DNA of 64,000 bases, from positions 3,546,001 to 3,610,000 of the forward strand of contig NZ_CP090557.1 in the NCBI RefSeq assembly GCF_021484805.1, given 5' to 3'. Below the pieces are notes generated by a model, which was not told where the DNA came from, searched no databases, and saw nothing but the letters and a program-made list of their open reading frames with translations. Position 1 is the first letter of the stretch, and the number at the start of each line of letters is the position of its first letter. A program made the translations under genes and the position numbers. Below, piece after piece: positions 8,943-17,542 of the stretch. Source of the DNA: Tellurirhabdus bombi (lineage in GTDB: Bacteria > Bacteroidota > Bacteroidia > Cytophagales > Spirosomataceae).

Positions 8943-9623
8943 ATGAATGAACCATCAACACGCGTGATCATTACTGGAGCGACCGGTATGGTTGGAGAAG
9001 GAGTCCTGCACATATGCCTGGCTGACCCGGCGGTTGAAGCCGTTCTGGTCATCAATCGAAAGCCCGGCGGGGTCGCGCATCCGAAGCTCAAAGAAATTAT
9101 TCACCCTGATTTCTTCGATTTTTCGCCTATCGAATCGCAGCTTTCGGGCTATAACGCCTGTTTTTTCTGCCTGGGTGTTTCGTCGGTCGGCATGGCGGAC
9201 GACGAGTACTACAAACTTACCTACACGCTGACAATGCACGTTGCCCAAACGCTTAGCCGATTGAATCGCGACATGACGTTTTGCTACGTTTCCAGCGCGG
9301 GCACCGATGGCACCGAAAAAGGGCGTCTAAGCTGGGCCCGCGTAAAAGGCAAAACGGAAAACGACCTCATGAAGTTGCCTTTTCGGCAGGCCTACGCCTT
9401 CCGTCCCGGCTTTATTAGACCCATCAAGGGGCTGTCGCATACGCACGCCTACTATAATTACCTGAGCTGGTTGTTTCCGCTCGGACGCGCTTTGTATGCC
9501 AAGGGATTCTGTCGCATGGAAGAGCTGGCCAACGCTATGATCCACGTCGTTCGAAACGGCTATCCGAAAAACGTGCTGGAAGGAGACGACATCATTAAAG
9601 CGGGCGCTGCTCCCCAGCGCTAA
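8943..9623 (+). CDS. NAD(P)H-binding Rossmann protein (atypical SDR)
   Basis: Atypical short-chain dehydrogenase/NAD(P)H-binding protein of 226 residues. The dinucleotide loop TGATGMVGEG is at residues 11-20, and the conserved YVSSAGTDGTEKGR takes the place of the usual catalytic Ser region. There is no clear YxxxK, so it may be an electron-transfer or regulatory Rossmann protein rather than a classical dehydrogenase. The later RPGFIRPIKG is common in this group. It lies 53 bp before the nitrilase-family gene on the same strand and could share its transcript. Confidence 0.75.
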   Translation: MNEPSTRVIITGATGMVGEGVLHICLADPAVEAVLVINRKPGGVAHPKLKEIIHPDFFDFSPIESQLSGYNACFFCLGVSSVGMADDEYYKLTYTLTMHVAQTLSRLNRDMTFCYVSSAGTDGTEKGRLSWARVKGKTENDLMKLPFRQAYAFRPGFIRPIKGLSHTHAYYNYLSWLFPLGRALYAKGFCRMEELANAMIHVVRNGYPKNVLEGDDIIKAGAAPQR

Positions 9624-9676
9624 AGGGTTGATTTTCCTGTTTGAGAAATGACAGAACCAACTTCATCAACAAAATC

Positions 9677-10393
9677 ATGAAAATTTGCGTAGCCCAGACC
9701 CGAGCCGTCAAAGGCGATATCAAACGGAATCTTGCCAATCACCAAAAATGGATTGAACTGGCGGTCGCAAAGGGGGCTGACCTCATCATTTTCCCGGAGC
9801 TTTCCCTGACGGGTTACGAACCCACCTTAGCCCGCCAACTCGCCACTCACTTGGAAGACCGCCGCCTCGACGATTTGCAAAAAATGAGTGATGAGCACGG
9901 CATAATCATCGGTGTCGGTTTGCCAACCACCAGCGCGGCGGGCATTGGCATCAGCCTGATTCTTTTTCAACCCCACCAGGCCCGGCAGCTGTATTCCAAA
10001 AAATACTTGCACGCCGACGAGGAGCCGTTCTTTACGAGTGGAGAAAATTTGACCAATCTGGTCATTGATAAGACCCCCATTGCGCTGGCTATTTGCTACG
10101 AACTCCTAGTTCCCGACCATGCGGCGGCGGCTCATCAAAACAATGCCCGGATTTACCTGGCCAGCGTCGCCAAATCGGCTTCGGGCGTTGAAAAAGCCCA
10201 CAAAAGGGCGGTTGACATTGCCCGCGATTACAAGATGCTTGTGTTGATGGCTAACAGCGTCGGGGAATCCGATGATTTTGTCAGTGCCGGGCAGTCGGCC
10301 ATCTGGGACAGTACGGGCTCCCTCCTGGGTCGGCTCAACGATTCCCAGGAAGGAATTTTAATCATTGATACGGCAACGCAAACCCTCGTTTAG
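9677..10393 (+). CDS. Carbon-nitrogen hydrolase (nitrilase superfamily)
   Basis: Amidase- or nitrilase-type hydrolase of a C-N bond. From ATG 9677 (MKICVAQTRA) the catalytic triad can be placed: Glu41 in FPELSLTGYEP, Lys109 in YSKKYLHADE, and Cys140 in LAICYELLVPDH. Length 238 is normal for single-domain members such as omega-amidases. A longer frame starts at TTG 9641, but its first 12 residues are unlike the family start. It follows the Rossmann gene at 8943. The substrate cannot be told from the sequence. Confidence 0.86.
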   Translation: MKICVAQTRAVKGDIKRNLANHQKWIELAVAKGADLIIFPELSLTGYEPTLARQLATHLEDRRLDDLQKMSDEHGIIIGVGLPTTSAAGIGISLILFQPHQARQLYSKKYLHADEEPFFTSGENLTNLVIDKTPIALAICYELLVPDHAAAAHQNNARIYLASVAKSASGVEKAHKRAVDIARDYKMLVLMANSVGESDDFVSAGQSAIWDSTGSLLGRLNDSQEGILIIDTATQTLV

Positions 10394-10401
10394 TAACACG
10401 T

Positions 10402-10971
10402 CTATTTTTCGACTACCGTAATTTCGTATTTCGTTAAAAGTCCCGGCAGATTATACAACGAAAAACGGGCCTTTTTCACTTTGTTTTCATTAGGATCGAG
10501 CCTTAGGTTATAAGACGTAGAAAAATCGGCCTGGGTCAGGTTATTTTCGACCAGCTTCGCCAACTCTAAATTACAGTCTTTAAACACCGCTCCCGACAGA
10601 TCGCATTTTAGAAAATGAGCTTCTTTTAGCGAGCACGATTCAAAGCGGGTTTTCTTCAGGTTACGGTTCAGAAATATTGTATAATCGAGTTGACACTCCT
10701 GAAACTCGACCCGGAAACCAAAGGGATTGCAGAGCCCAAAATCCACATGGCTAAGCTGGCAATTTTCGAAGGTTACCTCATCGAGTTTGGCATTTTTGAA
10801 CTGCGCCATTGTGAGGTTGCAGTGCTCGAAATGACAATTTGTAAAGCTCGCGTTCTCCAGTACTGCTTTGGCTAAGTCTAGCCTTTTGAAGGTACACTGT
10901 TCAAAATCGTGGTAGGTCCATTGATCTGGCAAAGCCGAGGTTTGGTCAAAAATCTGGTTGTAAAAATCCAT
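10402..10971 (-). CDS. Pentapeptide-repeat protein (Qnr/McbG-like)
   Basis: A 189-residue protein built almost entirely of A(D/N)LxF-type pentapeptides (for example FTNCHFEHCNLTMAQFKNAK and FKDCNLELAKLVENNLTQAD), which fold into a right-handed quadrilateral beta helix. A single-residue break midway and a short C-terminal helical tail (LPGLLTKYEI) resemble the Qnr/McbG/MfpA class, whose members mimic DNA and protect gyrase. That role is only a family-based suggestion. Convergent with the nitrilase gene, with an 8-bp gap. Confidence 0.82.
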   Translation of the reverse strand: MDFYNQIFDQTSALPDQWTYHDFEQCTFKRLDLAKAVLENASFTNCHFEHCNLTMAQFKNAKLDEVTFENCQLSHVDFGLCNPFGFRVEFQECQLDYTIFLNRNLKKTRFESCSLKEAHFLKCDLSGAVFKDCNLELAKLVENNLTQADFSTSYNLRLDPNENKVKKARFSLYNLPGLLTKYEITVVEK

Positions 10972-11243
10972 GTCTTCTGGTTTATCTCCGATTCAGGCTG
11001 AAGTACAAAGTAACGCATCCCGCTCTATACTCCATCGCTTCCTTTACGAAAGAAATTTGTCCAGCTAACCACCCATAGTCCCATTAGAATCTTCCTGGAG
11101 AGGTCTTTCGCTTTGGGCACCTTCCTATTCTTTTTCTGTTTTATTCTGTCCAAACACAAGGTCTCCACGATGGGTTATTGGCTTGGCCTAGATAACCAGA
11201 TCCGTCTAGCCGAAAACGAAAGCCTGCTTTTCAAAATGACTCT

Positions 11244-12554
11244 ATGCTAAAGACCAAACCGGCGCCCTCCTACGCCCTGACCCTAAACCAAAGTAGACCA
11301 CTGCGTTACGGGGTCTTTTTTTATCTGTATGTCATGCAGGGCATCCCGGCGGGCTTTTCATTGACAGCCTTGACCAATTACTTCACGGCGGAGGGGGTAA
11401 AACCCGCCCTCATTGGCACGTTTACCGCGCTGGTTGGGTTGCCCTGGGCTTTTCAATTTGTGTGGGGCACCCTCATCGATCGTTACCAGGGTTCGCCCAT
11501 GGGTCGTCGTAAGCCCTGGGTGCTGGGTGCGCAACTGCTGGCTTTCGTTGCCTCTCTGGGCTTGCTGACCATTCCCAATCCGGTGGCCCAGATACAGACC
11601 TTAGGCTGGCTTTTTTTTACCCACAGCGTCGTGGCTTCAATTCAGGATGCCAGCGTCGATGCGATGGCCATAACGGTTATAAAGGATCACGAGCGGGGGC
11701 GCGTCAACGCATTTATGCGCTGCGGCTTTCTGGTGGGTACGGGTCTGGGAGCAACTGTCTTCGCTTACCTGCTTCGGCATTATACTTTTTTCACGGCTGC
11801 GCTGGTGCAGTCGCTTTGCCTGCTGGTTTTTATGCTGATCACCTTCGTTGTTCGGGAACGCCCCGAAGATCGCCTCTTGCCTTTCACTAAACGCGCTGCT
11901 GGCGCAACGCCCACCACCAATACGCCACTAGACATACCCGATAGCCCTGGTTTTCGACGGCTGCTGCTTGATTTGGCGAAAGGCATTCTTGCCAGACGAA
12001 GCCTGGCTTTGTTTGGTTCTGTGGTGCTAGGCTACCTGAGCGTAAGCCTGTTTATGCGAGCCTATAACTACCACCTGATTCAAAAGCTGGGCTGGGCTGA
12101 CACTTCCGTTTCTATTTTGACGGGTACGTACGGAATGCTGGTTGCCACCGTCGTGGCCTTGTTGGGTGGTTACCTCGCCGACTGGACTGGCAACCGCCGC
12201 TTTTTCACCATTGGCCTGGCTTTGGTTGCCACGTATTTGCTTGGATTTAATTTGATTGATTCGCTCTGGCAGCAACCCGCCATTGCCCAAACCGGCCTAA
12301 TCGCTCTCTACTTCATGGATCCGCTGATTAGCGTAGCGGCCATCCCGCTGCTCATGGCCGTCTGCCGCCCGGGGGTTGAAGGCTCCCAGTTTACCACCTA
12401 CATGGCCTTCATTAATTTGTCTGACATCGCCGGGTCGTACCTGACCGGCCATGCGCTCGGGTATGTCAATGCTCCTACCATTGGGTTGGTAGCCGGCGGT
12501 CTGGTCAGTTTGTCCTTATTCTTTGTCCTGCGTAGTCAAAAGCCTTCTTCCTAA
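11244..12554 (+). CDS. MFS transporter, AmpG/acetyl-CoA-transporter-like
   Basis: A 436-residue major facilitator with 12 predicted membrane spans. The early MQGIPAGFSLTAL segment, the loop DRYQGSPMGRRKPW (MFS signature between helices 2 and 3) and the short central loop (about 215-245) match the AmpG muropeptide permease/SLC33 branch. It may import anhydromuropeptides or another wall-derived solute. A 26-codon reading frame (11170-11250) ends four bases past the ATG of this gene and could be a leader, though that may be chance. The 10972-11243 gap holds nothing else I recognise. Confidence 0.78.
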   Translation: MLKTKPAPSYALTLNQSRPLRYGVFFYLYVMQGIPAGFSLTALTNYFTAEGVKPALIGTFTALVGLPWAFQFVWGTLIDRYQGSPMGRRKPWVLGAQLLAFVASLGLLTIPNPVAQIQTLGWLFFTHSVVASIQDASVDAMAITVIKDHERGRVNAFMRCGFLVGTGLGATVFAYLLRHYTFFTAALVQSLCLLVFMLITFVVRERPEDRLLPFTKRAAGATPTTNTPLDIPDSPGFRRLLLDLAKGILARRSLALFGSVVLGYLSVSLFMRAYNYHLIQKLGWADTSVSILTGTYGMLVATVVALLGGYLADWTGNRRFFTIGLALVATYLLGFNLIDSLWQQPAIAQTGLIALYFMDPLISVAAIPLLMAVCRPGVEGSQFTTYMAFINLSDIAGSYLTGHALGYVNAPTIGLVAGGLVSLSLFFVLRSQKPSS

Positions 12555-12905
12555 GGGTCCAATTATGATGCTGCATTCAGGCAGACTCCTTGTTTTTCTA
12601 GGTTCTTTTCAGGCTTCGAGTTCGCTCAAAGCGAGCTTAAAATCGCGCTGCTTCTGGTCTGAAATTAGAGGGAGATTAAAAAAAGATGAAATAAGGCTCA
12701 AAAGTGCCTTCAGAAGCCCTAGTTCGTAGTTTTTTCTTTAAAAATTCAGCATCTTGGTGCTTAAAATCTGAAACTTATAAGGCACAATCCATTGTTAGCC
12801 TATTGATGCTATAAATAATGAGTAACAACTATTTTTCTAGTACTTATACGACGATTGCCTGTTAAACTAAACCCATCTAACAAACTTTTCCAAGAAATCC
12901 GTTAA
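12555..12905. other. 351-bp intergenic region without recognised features
   Basis: Between the MFS gene and the clan CE candidate. A short plus-strand frame crosses the MFS stop codon but has no family pattern or plausible start. I see no hairpin with a T tract and no TAnnTTTG box close to the ATG at 12906. Confidence 0.5.
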
Positions 12906-14165
12906 ATGACTATGGCAACTGGGGCGTACTTCTATCAGAACAGCCCGGTACACATTCACAAAATTCGTAAGACCTATTCTTTAGAACAGGCCGAAGCCGC
13001 CAATCATGCCTTCGATCTAGCCGTAAAACAGTTTCTGTTTGCTTGGATTCAGCAAAGCACAGTAACCAAAAGCCTGGAAGGCTCCGAAGACACGGAAGAA
13101 TTCATTAACCACGGTGCCCTGCGCAGTTTCTTTAAATACCGCGAAGATGCTCTTGAGCGGCTTCTCGAACAGGAAACTATTGCCCGCCACCTGCTTCGCC
13201 CCATCGATGAGGTTTATTTTCAAGGTGATGCCTACGAACCTCTACTCGCTCAGTTTGAAAGACGTATTTACAACATAGCGGCCCACCGGGAACATCTGGC
13301 GGTTCCTTTTCGCTACAGCCCACTTAGTCGGCAAGGCGATTACGGCGATACGCTTCAGTTAACCGACCTAGCGGGCGAGCAGCAACGCGAAGATATCGGT
13401 GTGTACTTTGGCACGCGACGGGCTGATAACACCGCCCTGACTATTCTGGCTCACCAGCTCCGTTGGGAAGCCATGTCTCCCTCTGAGTTGCCCATCCACG
13501 TCATTACCGAAGGGTACATGGAAGATTCGCTGCGGCGGGTCAAAGCCATCACGGAGCAACTGGGCGATCAAGAGCATACGCAGTCGCAGTGTTTTGTCAT
13601 TCAACGGCGCCACGCAGTGGATGACCGTCACCTGGGGACGGCCCTGCTCATCACGAATCCGCAGCAACCAGCATTGCCCCAACGCATTATATTTTGTGAT
13701 ACCCTTCGACCAGGTACCCAGCCCCCCTGGTGGGACAAGTTTAAGGATAAAATTGACGCTGTTTTCCCCCAGCCTGAGGGTCATGAACCGGCCTCCAACC
13801 TGCTGGAAGATGGCGGCGTAAAACTTCAACGCCTGCACGATGGTGTGCCTGTTCGCCACCAGGACATTGACTGCGCCTTCTATACGGCCTCGATTGGTCG
13901 GGCTATGATTCAGTTAGTAAAGGCCGATGCCGATTTGATTCTGAATGGCTCCATCGAAGCCATCGTTAGTCAGATGACGGCCCGGATGCCCGAATATTAC
14001 GAGCAGTCTAACCAACCCAAAGAACCCGAAGAAGTACGGGAAGCGAACGTGATCCAGCGGTGGAACACGGGCTGGCAGGCTCTAAAAAATTTAATGCAAA
14101 ACAAATTAACCGACCTGGCCGCCCAACTCCAGGTCTCAATGGATCAGCCACTGGAATTTTCCTGA
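12906..14165 (+). CDS. Putative clan CE (Ulp1/YopJ-like) cysteine protease or acetyltransferase
   Basis: A 419-residue soluble protein with no signal peptide and no family I can name at once. Its second half carries the spaced catalytic pattern of clan CE enzymes (Ulp1/SENP, adenain, YopJ): His242 in DRHLGTALLI, then a beta strand with Asp265 in RIIFCDTL, then Gln319 and Cys323 in RHQDIDCAFYTASI. Order and spacing (23 residues H to D, 58 D to C) are close to those of known members. The N-terminal 200 residues are helical and unassigned. Such enzymes cleave ubiquitin-like proteins or acetylate kinases when made by pathogens and symbionts; the role here is unknown. It stands alone and is followed by a strong terminator. 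Confidence 0.6.
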   Translation: MTMATGAYFYQNSPVHIHKIRKTYSLEQAEAANHAFDLAVKQFLFAWIQQSTVTKSLEGSEDTEEFINHGALRSFFKYREDALERLLEQETIARHLLRPIDEVYFQGDAYEPLLAQFERRIYNIAAHREHLAVPFRYSPLSRQGDYGDTLQLTDLAGEQQREDIGVYFGTRRADNTALTILAHQLRWEAMSPSELPIHVITEGYMEDSLRRVKAITEQLGDQEHTQSQCFVIQRRHAVDDRHLGTALLITNPQQPALPQRIIFCDTLRPGTQPPWWDKFKDKIDAVFPQPEGHEPASNLLEDGGVKLQRLHDGVPVRHQDIDCAFYTASIGRAMIQLVKADADLILNGSIEAIVSQMTARMPEYYEQSNQPKEPEEVREANVIQRWNTGWQALKNLMQNKLTDLAAQLQVSMDQPLEFS

Positions 14166-14177
14166 TCTTATTCATAT

Positions 14178-14210
14178 AAAAAGGCAAGCTTTTACACAGC
14201 TTGCCTTTTT
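14178..14210 (+). terminator. Intrinsic terminator of the clan CE candidate
   Basis: A 13-bp perfect stem (AAAAAGGCAAGCT / AGCTTGCCTTTTT) with a 7-nt loop, ending in a T run, 12 bp after the stop codon. The remaining sequence to 14473 shows nothing else I can assign. Confidence 0.85.
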
Positions 14211-14473
14211 CATTTTACGCTTTTCAAGCTCTTCAGCCTCCTATTTGCCTTTTTACGCAGCTTCTTTCTTAAGCTTCAATTCATTTCATCCATCCGGGTA
14301 TCCACTCACCCGCTGTTACGACCGCTAAAGTACTATGCATAGCAAGGTACTATTTAGGCTACTACTTTTGATTCATCAAACAGCCGCTAAATGGCTGGCC
14401 GGGTCAAACCAGACTCTTTTAGAACAGTAAACAACAACACATCTTAAAAAACATCCTTAAACAACATACGACT

Positions 14474-14869
14474 ATGAAATCGCTCATCACTTCCCTCCTG
14501 CTTGCTTTCGCTGTAACTACTGCTTCCGTTGCTGCTGATAACACTACCAAACCCAATGGCCCTGCCAAGGCTTCCCTGAAAACAGCCGTTTTTTCAAATC
14601 CTACCGCTGATAAGTTGCACGTCATTGTTGACAAGTCGCAGGGATATACGGCAAAAATTCGCCTGATTAACGCCAAGGGCCATACGCTTTATGTTCAGAA
14701 CCTGGCGAAAAAAGAACAGATTGCCCACACCAAATTCGACGTAAGCAATTTAGCGGATGGCACTTATCAGGTAGAAATCACGGACGGCACCAACAAAGAA
14801 GTAAAAGAAATAACCTTAAAAACAGCTGAGCAAACGGTAGAAGCCACCCGCACAATAGCCATGCTGTAA
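14474..14869 (+). CDS. Secreted protein with T9SS-sorting-like beta sandwich
   Basis: A 131-residue exported protein: signal peptide MKSLITSLLLAFAVTTASVAA, then a compact immunoglobulin-like sandwich. The order of strands (KTAVFSNPTADKLHVIVD, AKIRLINAKGHTLY, FDVSNLADGTYQVEITDG) matches the type A C-terminal sorting domain used by the type IX secretion system. Here that fold makes up the whole mature protein instead of a tail. Similar tiny secreted proteins are common in Cytophagales and have no known role. A strong terminator follows. Confidence 0.75.
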   Translation: MKSLITSLLLAFAVTTASVAADNTTKPNGPAKASLKTAVFSNPTADKLHVIVDKSQGYTAKIRLINAKGHTLYVQNLAKKEQIAHTKFDVSNLADGTYQVEITDGTNKEVKEITLKTAEQTVEATRTIAML

Positions 14870-14898
14870 TTCCGAAAATCAAGCCACACCACATCACG

Positions 14899-14937
14899 CA
14901 ATCGCCCCGGTCAATCAGGCCGGGGCGATTGGTTTTT
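14899..14937 (+). terminator. Intrinsic terminator after the small secreted protein
   Basis: A perfect 12-bp GC-rich stem (CAATCGCCCCGG / CCGGGGCGATTG) with a 9-nt loop, followed by TTTTT, 30 bp past the stop codon. Confidence 0.9.
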
Positions 14938-15102
14938 AGGGCTTAAGAATGTATGTTTCTGCGCACCAAGATTCCCTTAATTGGCTTCTTTTCTAGACAA
15001 TCCAGCCTATTTTCAGTTCTTTTTACATAAACTCAATTTATTGGAGGCTTTTGAAGGCCTAAACTGAAAGGCGTCAAGGGCTTGAACTTAAAAGGAAAGC
15101 TT

Positions 15103-16443
15103 ATGCAAAGACAGAACGCACTCTTATCGATCTTTTTGTTTTGCTTCATTATTCTCTCCTGCGACTCATCGCCCATCAGCGGCGTTTACGGGGGTGTTAA
15201 ATTAAAGATGAGCTCCTGGGTGGGCGGTGGCATGGAACGGGATGACGTGGTTCTTTATCTCCGGCCCGATGGCACCTTTACCGATGACTTAAGTGATCCA
15301 AATTGGAAAACCACCGTTAAGGGAAAATACACAGTTAAAGGAAAGGAAGTGATTTTTACGGAAACGAAAGGTGACAAAATGACTTACGAAATTACGTCCA
15401 AAGGGTACCTTTCGGGCGGAAATCACATTTTGCTGCCGTTGAAAATGAAAGGTACCCTACCGGCATTGAGTTTAAAATATACCGGTGGTTCTAGTTCTGG
15501 TGGAATAGGTACTAACCTCCCTTATATCGGAACCTTTAGCCAAAACAAGCTCTATATTGATGGAAAAGGAAACTTTAGCCACTCCCGAAATAGTACGGTA
15601 TCGATAACCGGCGACAATATTGGCGGCGGTACCAATTCAAACAAAGAGGATGCTGGCACCTATACCTATCAGGATGGCCTACTGACATTGAAATACAATA
15701 CGGGCAAATCCCAGACCCAAAGTTTTTTTTTCACGAAAGACGGGGAAGAAATTGCTGCTCTGAACGGATCCATTTACACCAAGGACAAAGATGAAGATAG
15801 CAAAAAGGCTACCGCTAAACCCGCTAAAGTCCCTACCGCCTCGGAGTTGATCACGAAAGCCAAAGCAGCACACGGCGGAAAGGCGCTAGACGACATTCGT
15901 ACGTTAAAAGTTATTTCGCAGACGAAGGGCCTTCTGTTGCTTAACCAGTCCGATTATCAACGTCCCCGGACGTTGGCAGAAGTCCGGGCGGCGGGTAAAC
16001 TAGTGTTTACGGAATATTGGGACGGCCAACAGGGCTGGGCCTGGGTTCAGGGCAAGAAAAACCCGTTGCCCCAGGAGCGAATCCGCGACAAAGAGGCCAA
16101 CCGGTACGCGGGTTTTTCGGGTCTGCACGCCCAACGCATCGCTACGTTGCAAAAAGCCGATGTGGAAGCTTTGGACAACGGCGGGTATGAACTTTCCTAC
16201 ACGCAAGACGGTGCCCGACTCAAGATGATTCTTAACAGTAAATACCAGGTGGTCGGCGAAGAAGTCCCGTCGGATGGCAAAACCTTGAAAGTCACTTACA
16301 GTGATTTCCGTTCCGTCAAAGGCGTGCTTCTGCCCTTCCGGGAGAAGCAGATAAATGGCTCCCAAAAGATCGAGGTCAAAGTCACCGACTACTTTATCAA
16401 CGAACTGGAAGAGAAAGACTGGGCCGAACCATCGCCGCGCTGA
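15103..16443 (+). CDS. Lipoprotein with LolA/LolB-like C-terminal region
   Basis: From ATG 15103 the protein starts with a lipoprotein signal ending at ILSC (Cys20). The N-terminal half (about 25-240) is a Gly/Ser/Thr-rich beta domain with repeated motifs such as GTFTDDLSD and GTYTYQDG. The C-terminal half, from ASELITKAKAAHGG onward, resembles the lipoprotein-sorting (LolA-type) fold: KAAHGGKALDDIRTLKV, an EYWDGQQGWAW strand, and VTYSDFRSVKGVLLPF near the end. It may bind lipids in the periplasm or outer membrane. A longer frame from TTG 15082 is unlikely. A terminator follows at 16526. Confidence 0.7.
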   Translation: MQRQNALLSIFLFCFIILSCDSSPISGVYGGVKLKMSSWVGGGMERDDVVLYLRPDGTFTDDLSDPNWKTTVKGKYTVKGKEVIFTETKGDKMTYEITSKGYLSGGNHILLPLKMKGTLPALSLKYTGGSSSGGIGTNLPYIGTFSQNKLYIDGKGNFSHSRNSTVSITGDNIGGGTNSNKEDAGTYTYQDGLLTLKYNTGKSQTQSFFFTKDGEEIAALNGSIYTKDKDEDSKKATAKPAKVPTASELITKAKAAHGGKALDDIRTLKVISQTKGLLLLNQSDYQRPRTLAEVRAAGKLVFTEYWDGQQGWAWVQGKKNPLPQERIRDKEANRYAGFSGLHAQRIATLQKADVEALDNGGYELSYTQDGARLKMILNSKYQVVGEEVPSDGKTLKVTYSDFRSVKGVLLPFREKQINGSQKIEVKVTDYFINELEEKDWAEPSPR

Positions 16444-16525
16444 TCCTATCCGCAAAAGCAGACGAGAATCGGCGAAAGTGGGTGATAAATAAGCTGTTTT
16501 GCTTGGTTTACGAACTCATAAAAAG

Positions 16526-16562
16526 AAAAATGCCCCTTATTCTTGAAGAAAGGGGCATTTTT
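16526..16562 (+). terminator. Intrinsic terminator after the LolA-like lipoprotein
   Basis: A 13-bp perfect stem (AAAAATGCCCCTT / AAGGGGCATTTTT) with an 11-nt loop and a T run. It works in both directions by sequence. It lies 83 bp past the stop codon. Confidence 0.88.
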
Positions 16563-16973
16563 GACCGTATTATGAATACAACCTGAATTAAGTAGCTTTC
16601 TGATGCAAACACCAAAAAATCACTGAAAACTACAAAATGAATGGCATTGTGCCAACTGATTGCGGAAATAATTTGCATTAAAATTTATCAGTACGCTGCG
16701 CTGATTCATCCAGAAAGTTGCACCTATCCAAGACATCTGGTGACATTTGGAAGTCATCGCAGCTTACAGGTAAAGACTTGATGACCAATAAAAACTTCCT
16801 GGAAACAAGCTTACTTTTTTATGAATAGATGCCTAAATCTGCCGTAGCAGAAGCTAAGCGCAAGACCTTCAGGGACACTAATTTTTTGTCTTTTATAGGG
16901 CGCTTTGGCTCTTTAAACCGAACTCCGCGCAGGATTGACACTTAAAGGCGCAAAACTCAATAGGATTTATCCG
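16563..16973. other. Intergenic region, about 410 bp, nothing recognised
   Basis: Between the lipoprotein terminator and the promoter of the NUDIX gene. AT-rich; no hairpin with a T tract and no coding frame with a plausible start. Confidence 0.5.
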
Positions 16974-16981
16974 TACCTTTG
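16974..16981 (+). promoter_or_regulatory. TAnnTTTG -7 box of the NUDIX gene
   Basis: TACCTTTG matches the Bacteroidota -7 consensus TAnnTTTG. It ends only 5 nt before the ATG at 16987, so transcription would begin at or next to the start codon and the mRNA may be leaderless. No good TTTG -33 element lies 19-21 nt upstream. Confidence 0.55.
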
Positions 16982-16986
16982 TAGGT

Positions 16987-17535
16987 ATGAATTCGACGGA
17001 AAACCCCTGGAAAACGCTCTCATCAACCGTTGCCTACGAAAATCCCTGGATCAAAATTCGGCACGAAGAAGTCCTGACCCCTTCAGATACCCCCGGTATT
17101 TACGGGGTTGTCAGCTTTAAGAATAAAGCCGTAGCCGTTGTTCCCCTCGATGCCGACGGGTATACGTATCTGGTGGGCCAATACCGCTACCCATTAGAAG
17201 AATATTCGTGGGAGGTCCCGGAAGGTGGCTCCCCGCTGGGCACCGATGTGTTGGATTCGGCCAAACGCGAACTGGCCGAAGAAACAGGTCTGATTGCCAC
17301 TAAATGGACAAAAATTGGCCGCATCCATACGTCTAACTCGGCTACCGACGAAGAAGGGTTTATCTACATTGCCGAAGAACTTCAGCAGGGCGACCATGCC
17401 CCCGAAGAAACTGAACAACTGCAAATCAAACGAGTTCTGTTAACTGACGCGATAAATATGGTAATGAACGGCGAAATCACGGATGCCCTGAGTGTCTGCG
17501 CGCTCCTGATGGTTGCTCGGTTAAAACAGCTTTGA
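16987..17535 (+). CDS. NUDIX hydrolase (ADP-ribose pyrophosphatase-like)
   Basis: Hydrolyses a nucleoside diphosphate linked to another moiety; the layout (WEVPEGG before the box) is that of ADP-ribose/sugar-nucleotide pyrophosphatases. The Nudix box runs from G80 to L102 with RELAEETG at 94-101, holding the metal-binding Glu residues. The first Glu of the textbook box is Thr86 here, which is tolerated in the family. Length 182 is normal. The ATG follows a TACCTTTG box by 5 nt, so the transcript may lack a leader. The LysE gene starts 7 bp after the stop, so the two probably form an operon. Confidence 0.88.
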   Translation: MNSTENPWKTLSSTVAYENPWIKIRHEEVLTPSDTPGIYGVVSFKNKAVAVVPLDADGYTYLVGQYRYPLEEYSWEVPEGGSPLGTDVLDSAKRELAEETGLIATKWTKIGRIHTSNSATDEEGFIYIAEELQQGDHAPEETEQLQIKRVLLTDAINMVMNGEITDALSVCALLMVARLKQL

Positions 17536-17542
17536 AATTCGT

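Noticed and set aside
12523-12729. 68-codon frame across the MFS stop codon
   Set aside because: Overlaps the 3' end of the transporter in another frame and lacks family features.
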